From Winogradskya humida (GTDB lineage: Bacteria; Actinomycetota; Actinomycetes; Mycobacteriales; Micromonosporaceae): a stretch of 64,000 nt of DNA. Each line of letters begins with the position of its first letter. The stretch's first letter is position 1. The stretch spans positions 1 through 64,000 of the forward strand of contig NZ_BOMN01000117.1 in the NCBI RefSeq assembly GCF_016862215.1. Reading direction: 5' to 3'. Shown here piece by piece: positions 8,430 through 16,802 of this stretch. A program made the translations under genes and the position numbers. The notes beneath the pieces are model-generated. The model searched no databases, was not told where the DNA came from, and worked only from the letters and a program-made list of their open reading frames with translations.

Positions 8430-9296
8430 ATGAAGCAACGCAGCATCGGAAATGTCCAGGTCGGCGCCATCGGACTCGGTGGCATGCCGATGTCCATCGA
8501 AGGGCGGCCCGACACCGACCGGTCCGTGCGGACCATCCACGCGGCCCTCGACGCCGGCGTGACCCTGATCGACACCGCCGACGCCTATCACCTCGGCGCT
8601 GACGAGGTCGGGCACAACGAGTCGCTGATCGCGCAGGCGCTGGCCAGCTACGGCGGCGACGCTTCGGGCGTACTCGTGGCAACAAAGGGTGGGCACCTGC
8701 GGCCGGGAGATGGGTCGTGGACCGTTGACGGTTCCCGCGCTCACCTGCGCGAAGCGGTCGAAGGTTCGCTCAAGCGCCTCGGCGTCGAGGCGATCGGCCT
8801 CTACCAGTTCCACCGGCCCGACCCGAACACGCCCTACGCGGAGTCGGTCGCCACGATCGGCGAGCTGCTCGACGAGGGCAAGATCCAGATGGCCGGCATC
8901 TCGAACGCCGACCCGCAGCAGATCCGGCAGGCGCAGGAGATCCTCGGCGGGCGCCTGGTCTCGGTGCAGAACCAGTTCTCGCCCGCGTTCCGGTCCTCGG
9001 AGCCGGAACTGGACCTCTGTGACGAGCTCGGTATCGCCTTCCTGCCCTGGTCACCGCTGGGTGGCATCGGCAAGGCCGGCAAGCTGGGCGAGAGCGGCGG
9101 CCAGAGCGAGTTCGCCCGGATCGCCCGGCTGCACGGGGTCAGCCCGCAGCAGCTCACGCTCGCCTGGATGCTCGCGAAGAGCTCCGTGGTGATCCCGATC
9201 CCGGGGGCGAGCCGCCCCGAGTCGATCACCGACTCGGCGCGGGCCACCGAACTCACCCTCTCGGATGAGGAAGTCGCCGCCCTGAACGCTGCCTGA
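8430..9296 (+). CDS. Aldo/keto reductase
   Basis: A 288-residue NADPH-dependent oxidoreductase of the aldo/keto reductase superfamily. The ATG at 8430 begins MKQRSIGNVQVGAIGLGGMP. The family features are DTADAY with the catalytic Asp and Tyr, the lysine of LVATKGG, the histidine in LYQFHRPDP, and C-terminal IPIPGASRPE for the NADPH phosphate. Its substrate is unknown. It is on the opposite strand to the clpS-mec block and sits where M. tuberculosis has Rv1333. Confidence 0.92.
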   Translation: MKQRSIGNVQVGAIGLGGMPMSIEGRPDTDRSVRTIHAALDAGVTLIDTADAYHLGADEVGHNESLIAQALASYGGDASGVLVATKGGHLRPGDGSWTVDGSRAHLREAVEGSLKRLGVEAIGLYQFHRPDPNTPYAESVATIGELLDEGKIQMAGISNADPQQIRQAQEILGGRLVSVQNQFSPAFRSSEPELDLCDELGIAFLPWSPLGGIGKAGKLGESGGQSEFARIARLHGVSPQQLTLAWMLAKSSVVIPIPGASRPESITDSARATELTLSDEEVAALNAA

Positions 9297-9343
9297 GGAA
9301 GTTTCTGAACGCTGCCTAAGGGCTAAGGGCTAAGGGCTAAGGG

Positions 9344-9844
9344 TTAAGGCAGCTCAGGCAGGGAGTTCAGCAGGGATTCCTGCAGATAGCCCAGGTACGC
9401 GTAAACGGACAGCTGGAACACGCGGCTGGAGGCCGGATCGTCGACCACAGCCGCGTCCAACTCCTCACCGAGGTCCGTGTCGGGCTTGATGTCGAGGCGG
9501 GTGCCCATGGCAAGCCGCGCGTCGTTGATCGCGCGGAGCCACGCTTCCGCCTCCTCGCCGTCGAGCCGCACCTCGCCGGGGCCGTCGTCGGGCAGGGCGG
9601 CCAGGATGGCGCCCGCCGTGTCGATCTTGCCCGTCTTGAGGTCACCCTCGGTGTAGAGGCGGAATTCGGCGGAGTCGTCCGGGCGGTCCGGGTAGATGTC
9701 GGGGAAGAGCCTGCCGACCACGGGGTCGGTGTGGTCGAAGCCGTCCATCAGCAGCCCGACGACCTCGCCGGCCACCTTGCGCAACACCCGTACCTCGTCC
9801 ACGGCGAAGGTGGCCACACATTGGTTGCCATTGCGCCGGAACAT
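9344..9844 (-). CDS. DUF2017 family protein
   Basis: A 166-residue protein from the ATG at 9844 (MFRRNGNQCVATFAVDEVRVL). It matches the DUF2017 family found directly after clpS in most actinomycetes (Rv1332 in M. tuberculosis). It is acidic and helical, with EEAEAWLRAINDARLAMGTRLDI in the middle and VYAYLGYLQESLL at the end. Its function is not established; the conserved position suggests a link to ClpS or the downstream cysteine genes. Confidence 0.88.
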   Translation of the reverse strand: MFRRNGNQCVATFAVDEVRVLRKVAGEVVGLLMDGFDHTDPVVGRLFPDIYPDRPDDSAEFRLYTEGDLKTGKIDTAGAILAALPDDGPGEVRLDGEEAEAWLRAINDARLAMGTRLDIKPDTDLGEELDAAVVDDPASSRVFQLSVYAYLGYLQESLLNSLPELP

Positions 9845-9881
9845 CAGTCGATCACCCGCCCCGAATCCGTCACAAGAATCA

Positions 9882-10172
9882 TCACGCCTTGTCCACCGTT
9901 GCCCACAGACCGTAGCCATGAAGCTGCGAAGCGTCCATCTCCATGCGCTCACGGGCGCCGGTCGACACGACCGCCTTGCCCTTGTGGTGGACATCCAGCA
10001 TCAACAGCTCGGCTTGGTCCCGGCTGTAACCGAAGAGTTTCTGAAACACCCACGTCACGTAAGACATGAGGTTGACCGGATCGTCCCAGACGATGGTCAC
10101 CCACGGCCGATCATCGGCCGGTACCTCCTCGATGTCCGGCGTCTCGACGGGAGCGACCTGAGGCAACGCCAT
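9882..10172 (-). CDS. clpS: ClpS adaptor for the Clp protease
   Basis: N-degron adaptor that hands substrates to ClpC/ClpP. The 96-residue protein from the ATG at 10172 contains the core motif WVTIVWDDPVNLMSYVTWVF, with Asp-Asp and Asn for N-degron recognition, and VHHKGKAVVSTGARERME, as in actinobacterial ClpS. The unstructured N-terminal stretch (VETPDIEEVPADDRP) is typical. It leads the block that continues into DUF2017 37 bases downstream. Confidence 0.94.
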   Translation of the reverse strand: MALPQVAPVETPDIEEVPADDRPWVTIVWDDPVNLMSYVTWVFQKLFGYSRDQAELLMLDVHHKGKAVVSTGARERMEMDASQLHGYGLWATVDKA

Positions 10173-10432
10173 GCACCCATCGTGCCACGCCCGCCGGGAA
10201 GAAGAACCGACCGCCGAGCGATGACGGGGCCGGAGAAAGGGTGTAAGGCCGGAGCCCGGGCCGGCCCCGCCAGGCGCGGCCCGGGCACGTCCGCACCGGC
10301 ACTGCAAAAAGTAATGGCCGCTCAAGGGGTCAGACAGGGGGAGTTTTACTCACTGCTGTCGACTTCTTTACTCATTCCCCATCGGCGCGCTGGGAGGGCT
10401 CCAAAGGTGATACATCTCGATATCATGTCGCC

Positions 10433-13018
10433 GTGGAGCACTGGGACTTCGTCGGCCGCGCCGACGAGTTGTCCCGCCTGCGGACGGTCGCGGCGAGCCC
10501 CGCCGAGCGCGGCCTGATCCTCAGCGGCGCGGCCGGCATCGGCAAGAGCCGTCTTCTGCACGAGGCGGTCGCGACCCTGCCGGCGAGCCGGTGGGCGGTT
10601 CACCGTGCCTCCGCCAACATCGCGAGCTCGGGGCTGCCGTTCGGCGGGCTGGCCCAGATCCTGCCCGCCGACCCGCCGGCCGGGCTCTCCCCCGCCGGGC
10701 TGCTGCGGTGGGCGGTCGACCGGCTCCAGCAGGACGCCGCGGGCCGGCCGATCGTGCTCGCCGTCGACGATGCCCACCTGCTCGACGCGCCGTCGGCCGC
10801 GCTGACACACCTGCTGGTCCGGGAGGGTGCGACCCTGCTCGGCACGTTGCGCATGTCGGAGCCCGTACCCTCGCCGATCAGCGCATTATGGACCGAGGGC
10901 CTGGTGGCGCATGCCGAGCTGGCGCCGCTGACCGACGCGGACTCGCAGGCGCTGCTCACCGCGCTGGTCGGGGGCGCGGTCGAGGGCGGGTCGGCGCAAC
11001 GGCTCGGCCGCCTCGGTGGCGGCAACCCCCTGCTGCTGCGTGAGTTGGTCATGGCCGCGATGGGTGGCGGCGAGCTCGAGCAGGCGTACGGTTTCTGGCG
11101 CTGGACAGGCCGCCTCTCGCTCGCGCCGAGCCTGGCGGAGCTGGTGGACGCGCGGATCGGTGGGTTGACTCCGGGCGTACGGGACGTCCTGGAGCTTGTG
11201 GCTTTTGGCGAACCGATCGGGCTGGCGCTGTTGCTCCGGGCAGCGGCCCCCGCGGATGTCGAAGCGGCGGAGGAGCGGGGGCTGATCCGTGTTGTCGAGG
11301 ACGAGCGCCGCCACGGGGTGCGGCTGGCCCATCCGCTCTACGGCGAGGTGGTGCGGCGGCGGTGCCCCGTCACACGGGCGCGGCGACTGCAGGCGACGCT
11401 GGCCGATCTGATCGAGAGTTCAGGTTCGCGGCGCCGCAACGACCTGCTGCGGGTGGCGGTGCTCAGGCTCGACTCGGGCACGGCCCAGGACGGCGCGCTG
11501 CTGCTCGACGCGGCGGCGCAGGCGTTCGCGGGTTTCGACATCGACCTCGCCCGCCGGCTCTCCGCGGCCGCGCACGATGCCGGGGCGGGCTATCCGGCCG
11601 CGGAGCTGCTGGCCACCGCCCTGCTCTTCGCCGACCAGCCGGAGCGGGCCCTCGCCGTGCTCGACGCGACCCCGGATGGTGGCGTCCGCTGGATCCACGC
11701 GCGCGCGGCCGTGGAGTTCTTCGGGCTGGGGCGCCCGCAGGCCGCTGAGACGCTCGCCGCGGCCAAGCCCGCGGATCCGGGTGGCGCGGCCCGGCTGCGA
11801 GCTTTCGAGTCGTTCGTCCGGCTCCAGCTCAACGAGCTTGAGCGGGCCCGTGAGCTGGCCCTCGGCGTGCTCGCCGAGCCGGCAGCGTGCAGCGCGGCCC
11901 ACTCGCTGGCGCACTGCGTGCTCGCGTTCCTCGCGGGGGCCGCCGGCGATTTCAGCAGAGCCCGCGAGCTGATCGGCACGGTCGTCGAGCGCACCGCGGA
12001 ATGGCGGCGCGAAGACCCGACCGTGCAGTACGCCCTCCAGATGGCCGAGGGCACACTGCTCAGCGTCGCGATGGATCTGCCGGCGATCGACCGGGTCCTG
12101 ACCGCGGAGTTCGCCGGGCTGGCACAGGCAGGCGGTTTCGGCTTCGGCTCGGGCTGGGTCTCGCTGCTGCAGGCCCAGGCGGCGTGGCTGCGCGGGCGCA
12201 CCGACGAAGCACTGCGCGCGACCGAGCAGGCGTGCGCCGCGCTCGCGCCGACCCGCGTCTACGACGGCAGCGCCCACTATGCCCGCGCGAACATCGCGGC
12301 GATCCGTGGTGACGTCATGCTCGCGGAGGCCGAGTTACGCGACGCCGACCACGCCGCGGACGGCACGGTCGGGCTCTACTACCACTGGCGGGAGCAGGCG
12401 CGGGCGGCCACGCTGGCCTGCGCGGGTGAGATCGACGCGGCCGTGCGGGTCCTGCTCGCCGTGGCCGATCGGCTGCGTTCCGACGGGTTTCACGGTCACG
12501 AGTTGCTGGCCCGCTACGACCTGGTCCGGATGGGCCGCCCGGAGCTCGCCGGGCAGCGCATGGGCGAGCTGGGCGCGACGGTCGGCGGGCGGGCGACCCC
12601 GCTGCTGGTGCGGCACGCGCGGGCCGGCGAGGACGGCGAGGCGCATCTCACTCTGGCGCGGGAGTTCGCCGTCCTGGGCTATCAGGTCTTCGCCGCGGAG
12701 GCAGCCGCCGGCGCGGTGCGAATCTTCCGTGCGGCGCGGGATCCACGTGCCCTGGCGGCGAGCACGCTGCTCGCCGATGTGCTGGGGCGCTGCGACGCGA
12801 TACGTACTCCCGCCCTGGTGGCGGTCCAGCCTGCACTCACCGTGCGCGAGAGGCAGGTCGCGGAGCTCGCCGCCGGCGGCGTCCGGAGCCGGGAGATCGC
12901 CGACCGCCTGTTCCTGTCACCACGCACGGTGGAGAACCATCTACAGCGCGTCTATACGAAGCTCGGTGTGAACGGCAGGAATGAACTCGCACCAGCATTG
13001 CGTCTGCTCCCGCAATAG
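10433..13018 (+). CDS. LAL-type LuxR transcriptional regulator with ATPase domain
   Basis: An 861-residue large ATP-binding LuxR regulator. An N-terminal STAND-like ATPase carries FVGRADELSRLR, Walker A SGAAGIGKSR at residues 31-40 and Walker B PIVLAVDDAHLLD. A long helical repeat-rich middle follows, probably a ligand or partner sensor. The LuxR helix-turn-helix (LTVRERQVAELAAGG, REIADRLFLSPRTVENHL) is at the C-terminus. The start is a GTG. It lies 9 bases before pncB on the same strand, so it may be cotranscribed with it. The target and ligand are unknown. Confidence 0.93.
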   Translation: MEHWDFVGRADELSRLRTVAASPAERGLILSGAAGIGKSRLLHEAVATLPASRWAVHRASANIASSGLPFGGLAQILPADPPAGLSPAGLLRWAVDRLQQDAAGRPIVLAVDDAHLLDAPSAALTHLLVREGATLLGTLRMSEPVPSPISALWTEGLVAHAELAPLTDADSQALLTALVGGAVEGGSAQRLGRLGGGNPLLLRELVMAAMGGGELEQAYGFWRWTGRLSLAPSLAELVDARIGGLTPGVRDVLELVAFGEPIGLALLLRAAAPADVEAAEERGLIRVVEDERRHGVRLAHPLYGEVVRRRCPVTRARRLQATLADLIESSGSRRRNDLLRVAVLRLDSGTAQDGALLLDAAAQAFAGFDIDLARRLSAAAHDAGAGYPAAELLATALLFADQPERALAVLDATPDGGVRWIHARAAVEFFGLGRPQAAETLAAAKPADPGGAARLRAFESFVRLQLNELERARELALGVLAEPAACSAAHSLAHCVLAFLAGAAGDFSRARELIGTVVERTAEWRREDPTVQYALQMAEGTLLSVAMDLPAIDRVLTAEFAGLAQAGGFGFGSGWVSLLQAQAAWLRGRTDEALRATEQACAALAPTRVYDGSAHYARANIAAIRGDVMLAEAELRDADHAADGTVGLYYHWREQARAATLACAGEIDAAVRVLLAVADRLRSDGFHGHELLARYDLVRMGRPELAGQRMGELGATVGGRATPLLVRHARAGEDGEAHLTLAREFAVLGYQVFAAEAAAGAVRIFRAARDPRALAASTLLADVLGRCDAIRTPALVAVQPALTVRERQVAELAAGGVRSREIADRLFLSPRTVENHLQRVYTKLGVNGRNELAPALRLLPQ

Positions 13019-13027
13019 GGTGGGTGG

Positions 13028-14314
13028 GTGAACGACTTCGCCCCCGCCATGCTGACCGACCAGTACGAGCTGACCATGGTCAGCGCGGCCCTCCAGGACG
13101 GCACGGCCGATCGCCGCAGCGTCTTCGAGGTGTTCGCGCGGCGCCTGCCCACCGGCCGCCGCTACGGCGTCGCGGCGGGGCAGGGCCGGTTGATCGAGCT
13201 GATCCGCGAGTTCCGCTTCCACGAACGTGACGTGGATTTCCTGCGCAAGGCCGGCATCGTCGACGAGACCACGGCGGCCTGGCTCACGGATTACCGCTTC
13301 ACAGGCGACATCGACGGGTACGCCGAGGGCGAACTGTTCTTCCCCGGCTCGCCGATCCTGACGGTGTCCGGGGGCTTCGCCGAGTGCGTGGTGCTCGAGA
13401 CGCTGATCCTGTCGGTGCTCAACCACGACAGCGCTATCGCATCGGCGGCCGCACGGATGGTCACGGCGGCCCGGGGGCGGCCGATCATAGAGATGGGCTC
13501 CCGGCGTACGCATGAGGAGGCCGCAGTGGCAGCCGCCCGCGCCTCCTACCTCGCGGGTTTCGCCTCGACCTCGAATCTCGCCGCAGGCGGCCGTTACGGC
13601 ATCCCGACCACGGGCACCTCCGCCCACGCGTTCACGCTGCTGCACGACGACGAGCCGGCCGCGTTCGCCTCGCAGGTCGCGGCGCTCGGCAAGAACACCA
13701 CGCTGCTGGTCGACACGTACGACATCGCCCAGGGCATCCGCAACGCCATCGCCGTCGCCGGTCCCGATCTGCGCGCGATCCGCATCGACTCGGGCGACCT
13801 GTCGGTGCTCGCCCAGCACTCCCGCGAGCTGCTCGACTCGCTCGGCGCCACCGAGACCAAGATCGTGGTCTCCGGCGACATGGACGAGTACGCGATCTCG
13901 TCGCTCGCCGCCGAGCCGGTCGACATGTACGGCGCGGGCACCGCGGTGGTCACCGGTTCGGGCGCGCCGACCGCCGGCCTGGTCTACAAGCTGGTCGAGG
14001 TCGAGGGACGCGCGGTCGTCAAGCGCTCCGAGAACAAGGCGACCGTCGGCGGCCGCAAGACCGCGATCCGCCGGCACAAGCCGACCGGCACCGCGACCGA
14101 GGAGATCGTGGTCTCCCAGGGCGTGCCGGATCACCACGCCAACGACCGCCTGTTGCAGCGCTCGTTCATCGCCGGCGGCGAGCCGGCCCCGCTCGCGACG
14201 CTGGCCGAGTCCCGCGAGCACCTGCGCCAGTGCCTGATCTCCATCCCGTGGGAGGGCCTGAAGCTCTCGGCCGGCGACCCGGCCATTCCAGTAACCGTGG
14301 TCCCCACCGCCTGA
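13028..14314 (+). CDS. pncB: Nicotinate phosphoribosyltransferase
   Basis: Converts nicotinate plus PRPP to nicotinate mononucleotide in NAD salvage. The GTG start gives 428 residues beginning MNDFAPAMLTDQYELTMV. The MLTDQYELTM motif, EMGSRRTHEEAAVAAARASYLAGF and the IRIDSGDL phosphoribosyl-binding segment are all family hallmarks. A pncB gene also flanks clpS in M. tuberculosis (Rv1330c), so this is a conserved neighbourhood. pncA follows 14 bases downstream. Confidence 0.95.
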   Translation: MNDFAPAMLTDQYELTMVSAALQDGTADRRSVFEVFARRLPTGRRYGVAAGQGRLIELIREFRFHERDVDFLRKAGIVDETTAAWLTDYRFTGDIDGYAEGELFFPGSPILTVSGGFAECVVLETLILSVLNHDSAIASAAARMVTAARGRPIIEMGSRRTHEEAAVAAARASYLAGFASTSNLAAGGRYGIPTTGTSAHAFTLLHDDEPAAFASQVAALGKNTTLLVDTYDIAQGIRNAIAVAGPDLRAIRIDSGDLSVLAQHSRELLDSLGATETKIVVSGDMDEYAISSLAAEPVDMYGAGTAVVTGSGAPTAGLVYKLVEVEGRAVVKRSENKATVGGRKTAIRRHKPTGTATEEIVVSQGVPDHHANDRLLQRSFIAGGEPAPLATLAESREHLRQCLISIPWEGLKLSAGDPAIPVTVVPTA

Positions 14315-14328
14315 GAGGGTTGCCGAGC

Positions 14329-14895
14329 ATGTCCAAGGCTCTGATCATCGTCGACGTTCAGAACGACTTCTGCGAGGGTGGTTCCCTGGCGGTCCAGGGC
14401 GGTGCGAGCGTCGCCGCGGCGATCTCGCAGGCGCTGACCGACCCGGATAGCGGCTGGGACCACGTCGTGGCGACGAAGGATTTCCACATCGACCCGGGCG
14501 CGCACTTCAGCACGACGCCGGACTACGTCGACTCGTGGCCCGTGCACTGCGTGGCCGGCACACCCGGATCGGACTTCCACCCCGCCCTGGCGACGTCCCG
14601 GGTCGAGGCCGTGTTCCACAAGGGCGAATACGAGGCCGCCTACTCCGGGTTCGAGGGTCACACCGACGCGGGCCTCGGGCTGACCGACTGGCTCAAGACC
14701 CACGGCGTGACGACGGTCGAGGTCGTCGGCATCGCCACGGATCACTGCGTGCGGGCGACGGCGCTGGACGCGAAAGCCGCGGGCTTCGAGACGACAGTGC
14801 TGCTCGGCATGACCGCCGGCGTCGCGGAAGCGACCACGGCGGCCGCGCTCGACCAACTCGCCCGGGCCGGGGTGGAGACCACTACTGCAGGATGA
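14329..14895 (+). CDS. pncA: Nicotinamidase (isochorismatase family)
   Basis: Deamidates nicotinamide to nicotinate, the substrate of the pncB product just upstream. The 188-residue protein from the ATG at 14329 has the catalytic triad Asp9 (LIIVDVQNDF), Lys98 (FHKGEY) and Cys140 (ATDHCVRATALD). The metal ligands are Asp51, His53, His59 and probably His73. The cis-peptide region GIATDHC is intact. Its 3' end overlaps the convergent sigma-factor gene by 14 bases. Confidence 0.93.
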   Translation: MSKALIIVDVQNDFCEGGSLAVQGGASVAAAISQALTDPDSGWDHVVATKDFHIDPGAHFSTTPDYVDSWPVHCVAGTPGSDFHPALATSRVEAVFHKGEYEAAYSGFEGHTDAGLGLTDWLKTHGVTTVEVVGIATDHCVRATALDAKAAGFETTVLLGMTAGVAEATTAAALDQLARAGVETTTAG

Positions 14896-15376
14896 ACTCC
14901 TCGCCCAGCAGTTCGCGCAGCCGGGTGAGGGAGCGCATGCTCTGCATCTTCACGACGGACGCCGAGACACCGAGGATCTCGGCGACCGTGTCGACGCTCT
15001 GATCCTCCCAGTGCCGCAGCACCACGATGGCCTGATCCCGCACCGGCAGCGTGGCCAGTGCCCGCATCAGCGTGACGTGCAGCTCGGCGGTGGGCGTCCC
15101 CGCTCCGGGCCGGTCCGGGAGCTCGGCGAGCACCACCTCGGAGTCACTGCGCCGCTTCTTCTGGTCAAAGACGGCGTTCATCAGTACGCGGCGGCTGTAG
15201 GCCTCAAGGTTCGCCGTGCGCCAGATCCGGGCCCAGGACGCGTACATCTTCGCCAGCGTCAGCTGAGTGAGGTCCTGGGCCAGATGCCAATCCCGGCACA
15301 TGAGGTACGCCGTCCGCCGCAGACGCGGCGTCGCAGCCCCCACAAACGCGGCGAACTCGGCGTCCCGCTCCTTCAC
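14882..15376 (-). CDS. SigE-family ECF RNA polymerase sigma factor
   Basis: A 164-residue extracytoplasmic-function sigma factor. Region 2 contains AYLMCRDWHLAQDLTQLTLAKMY, with the DLTQ-type core. Region 4 contains LPVRDQAIVVLRHWEDQSVDTVAEILGVS and ends in LRELLGEEF, typical of the SigE-like actinomycete group. I use the GTG at 15376; it overlaps the stop of the upstream gene as GTGA, so the pair is translationally coupled. The upstream membrane protein is the likely regulator partner. Confidence 0.92.
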   Translation of the reverse strand: MKERDAEFAAFVGAATPRLRRTAYLMCRDWHLAQDLTQLTLAKMYASWARIWRTANLEAYSRRVLMNAVFDQKKRRSDSEVVLAELPDRPGAGTPTAELHVTLMRALATLPVRDQAIVVLRHWEDQSVDTVAEILGVSASVVKMQSMRSLTRLRELLGEEFILQ

Positions 15377-15969
15377 TTGCCCGTCCCCGGGCACATCCCG
15401 CCGACAATGTCCTGGACCCCGGGCTGGTTCTGGTAAACGGCCAGTAAATCGGGATAGTGCGAGGCCTGCGTCATCGTCAACCGGAACGACTCGGGCAGCG
15501 ACTCGGGCCCCACCGACTGCACAAAATCGGGGCTGTCCTTCCACAACTCCTTGAACTTGACGTACGCGGCCTCGCGGCTCTCGAATTCGAGGTTCCGCAC
15601 CGTCGGATCGGCCTGGAGTCCCGAGTCGATGGCAGCGCGCTGAGCATCGGTGACGTCGTATGTGAGGAAAATGGAAACGTCAGTGACGTTCTGCCGCGTC
15701 GTCCAGTCACATTCAGGACGAGCCTTCGCCATAGCCGCGGCGGCAGCCGGCACCGTCAACGGCACATCCCCGTTTTCGGGACCCGGCACCACATTTACCA
15801 GCACCAATGCCCCTACCAGCGCCGCAGCAGCCGACCCGCCGACCAGGAACTGCCGTCGCCGCCGGATCCGCCGACCGGCACCCATCGCCGTCAGCGTCAG
15901 ATCACCGGGTGGTGGCAACGGTTCGCCCTCGAGTGCCCGGTCGAACAATTCCTTGAGGTTCTGTTCCAC
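15373..15969 (-). CDS. Membrane-anchored protein with FtsX-like extracellular domain
   Basis: A 198-residue protein from a GTG with a good AGGAG ribosome site. About 45 cytoplasmic residues (VEQNLKELFDRAL) lead to an arginine cluster and one membrane helix (QFLVGGSAAAALVGALVLV). The outside domain resembles the FtsX ectodomain: VSIFLTYDVTDAQRAAI, EFESREAAYVKFKELWKD, SLPESFRLTM. The four-helix FtsX permease is absent. Being coupled to the sigma factor, it may replace a classical anti-sigma factor or sense the envelope; this is inference. Confidence 0.85.
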   Translation of the reverse strand: MEQNLKELFDRALEGEPLPPPGDLTLTAMGAGRRIRRRRQFLVGGSAAAALVGALVLVNVVPGPENGDVPLTVPAAAAAMAKARPECDWTTRQNVTDVSIFLTYDVTDAQRAAIDSGLQADPTVRNLEFESREAAYVKFKELWKDSPDFVQSVGPESLPESFRLTMTQASHYPDLLAVYQNQPGVQDIVGGMCPGTGK

Positions 15970-16055
15970 AGCTTCGCTCCTGGTCTCCGGCAGCTTCCTC
16001 TCTCTAAGACCGGTCGGACAACCGGATCGGTCACACCCTTTGCGAGGATGCACCG

Positions 16056-16748
16056 ATGGAACGTGCCAAGCAGCTCTGGCAGGAACTGGCCCGGGTCCCG
16101 GTGACCTTCGGCGACTCGGGCGTCGAAGTAGTCGTCTCCCCGACGTCCGCGCTGTGCCCGCCCGGCTGGGCCGGCATCGTCAGCCTCGGAGAAGCCGCGA
16201 TCGCCACCACCCCCGACGAGGACTCCGCACGGATCCTGCGGCAAGCACTCGACGGGCTCCCGGCCGCGGCCATGACCGACCCGTCCTTGCTGCCGGTTCT
16301 CGACGTCCTCGGCCCGGCGACCCTGGCCTACTGCGACACTGCGAGCTTCCGTCCCGCAGTAACCGACGGCGTCGAATCCATCCCCGGCGACCTCCTGGGA
16401 GGTCTTCTCGCCGAGGTGCCCGCGGACGACGCCGACGAGGCAGGCCTGGAGGAGATCACCTCGCCGGCCTTCGTCCTTCGCGCCGGAACCACCATCGTGG
16501 CAGCCGCCGGTTACCGTCGCTGGCCGCGTGAAACCGCGCACCTCAGCGTGCTGACGGCCCCGGAACATCGTCGGCGGGGGTTCGCTCGCTCTGTCGCCTC
16601 AGCAGCGGTATCGCATGCATTGGCCGCCGGACTCCTGCCTCAGTGGCGGGCGCGTCCGGAGCCATCCCGCCGCGTCGCCCGGGCGCTCGGCTTCCAGGAG
16701 TGGGGCTCCCAGCTCAGCATCCGGCTCACCAACCCCGGCCGCCCTTAG
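16056..16748 (+). CDS. GNAT-family N-acetyltransferase
   Basis: A 230-residue protein whose C-terminal half is a GNAT fold. The acetyl-CoA pyrophosphate loop is LTAPEHRRRGFARSVAS, preceded by the strand AGYRRWPRETAHLSV. A conserved final motif, ALGFQEWGSQLSIRL, follows. The N-terminal ~130 residues are less conserved and probably determine the acceptor, which is unknown. The ATG at 16056 is well placed. It is convergent with the MFS gene. Confidence 0.88.
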   Translation: MERAKQLWQELARVPVTFGDSGVEVVVSPTSALCPPGWAGIVSLGEAAIATTPDEDSARILRQALDGLPAAAMTDPSLLPVLDVLGPATLAYCDTASFRPAVTDGVESIPGDLLGGLLAEVPADDADEAGLEEITSPAFVLRAGTTIVAAAGYRRWPRETAHLSVLTAPEHRRRGFARSVASAAVSHALAAGLLPQWRARPEPSRRVARALGFQEWGSQLSIRLTNPGRP

Positions 16749-16802
16749 TGCCTTTTTATAACTGAGGCCGGGCTGCGGCGGGCCCAGTTATGAAAAAGGC
16801 CC
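16749..16802. terminator. Bidirectional terminator
   Basis: cctttttataactg at 16751-16764 is mirrored by cagttatgaaaaagg at 16786-16800 with a GC-rich inner stem. The stem carries T-rich and A-rich flanks, so it can stop both the GNAT gene and the convergent MFS gene. Confidence 0.85.
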
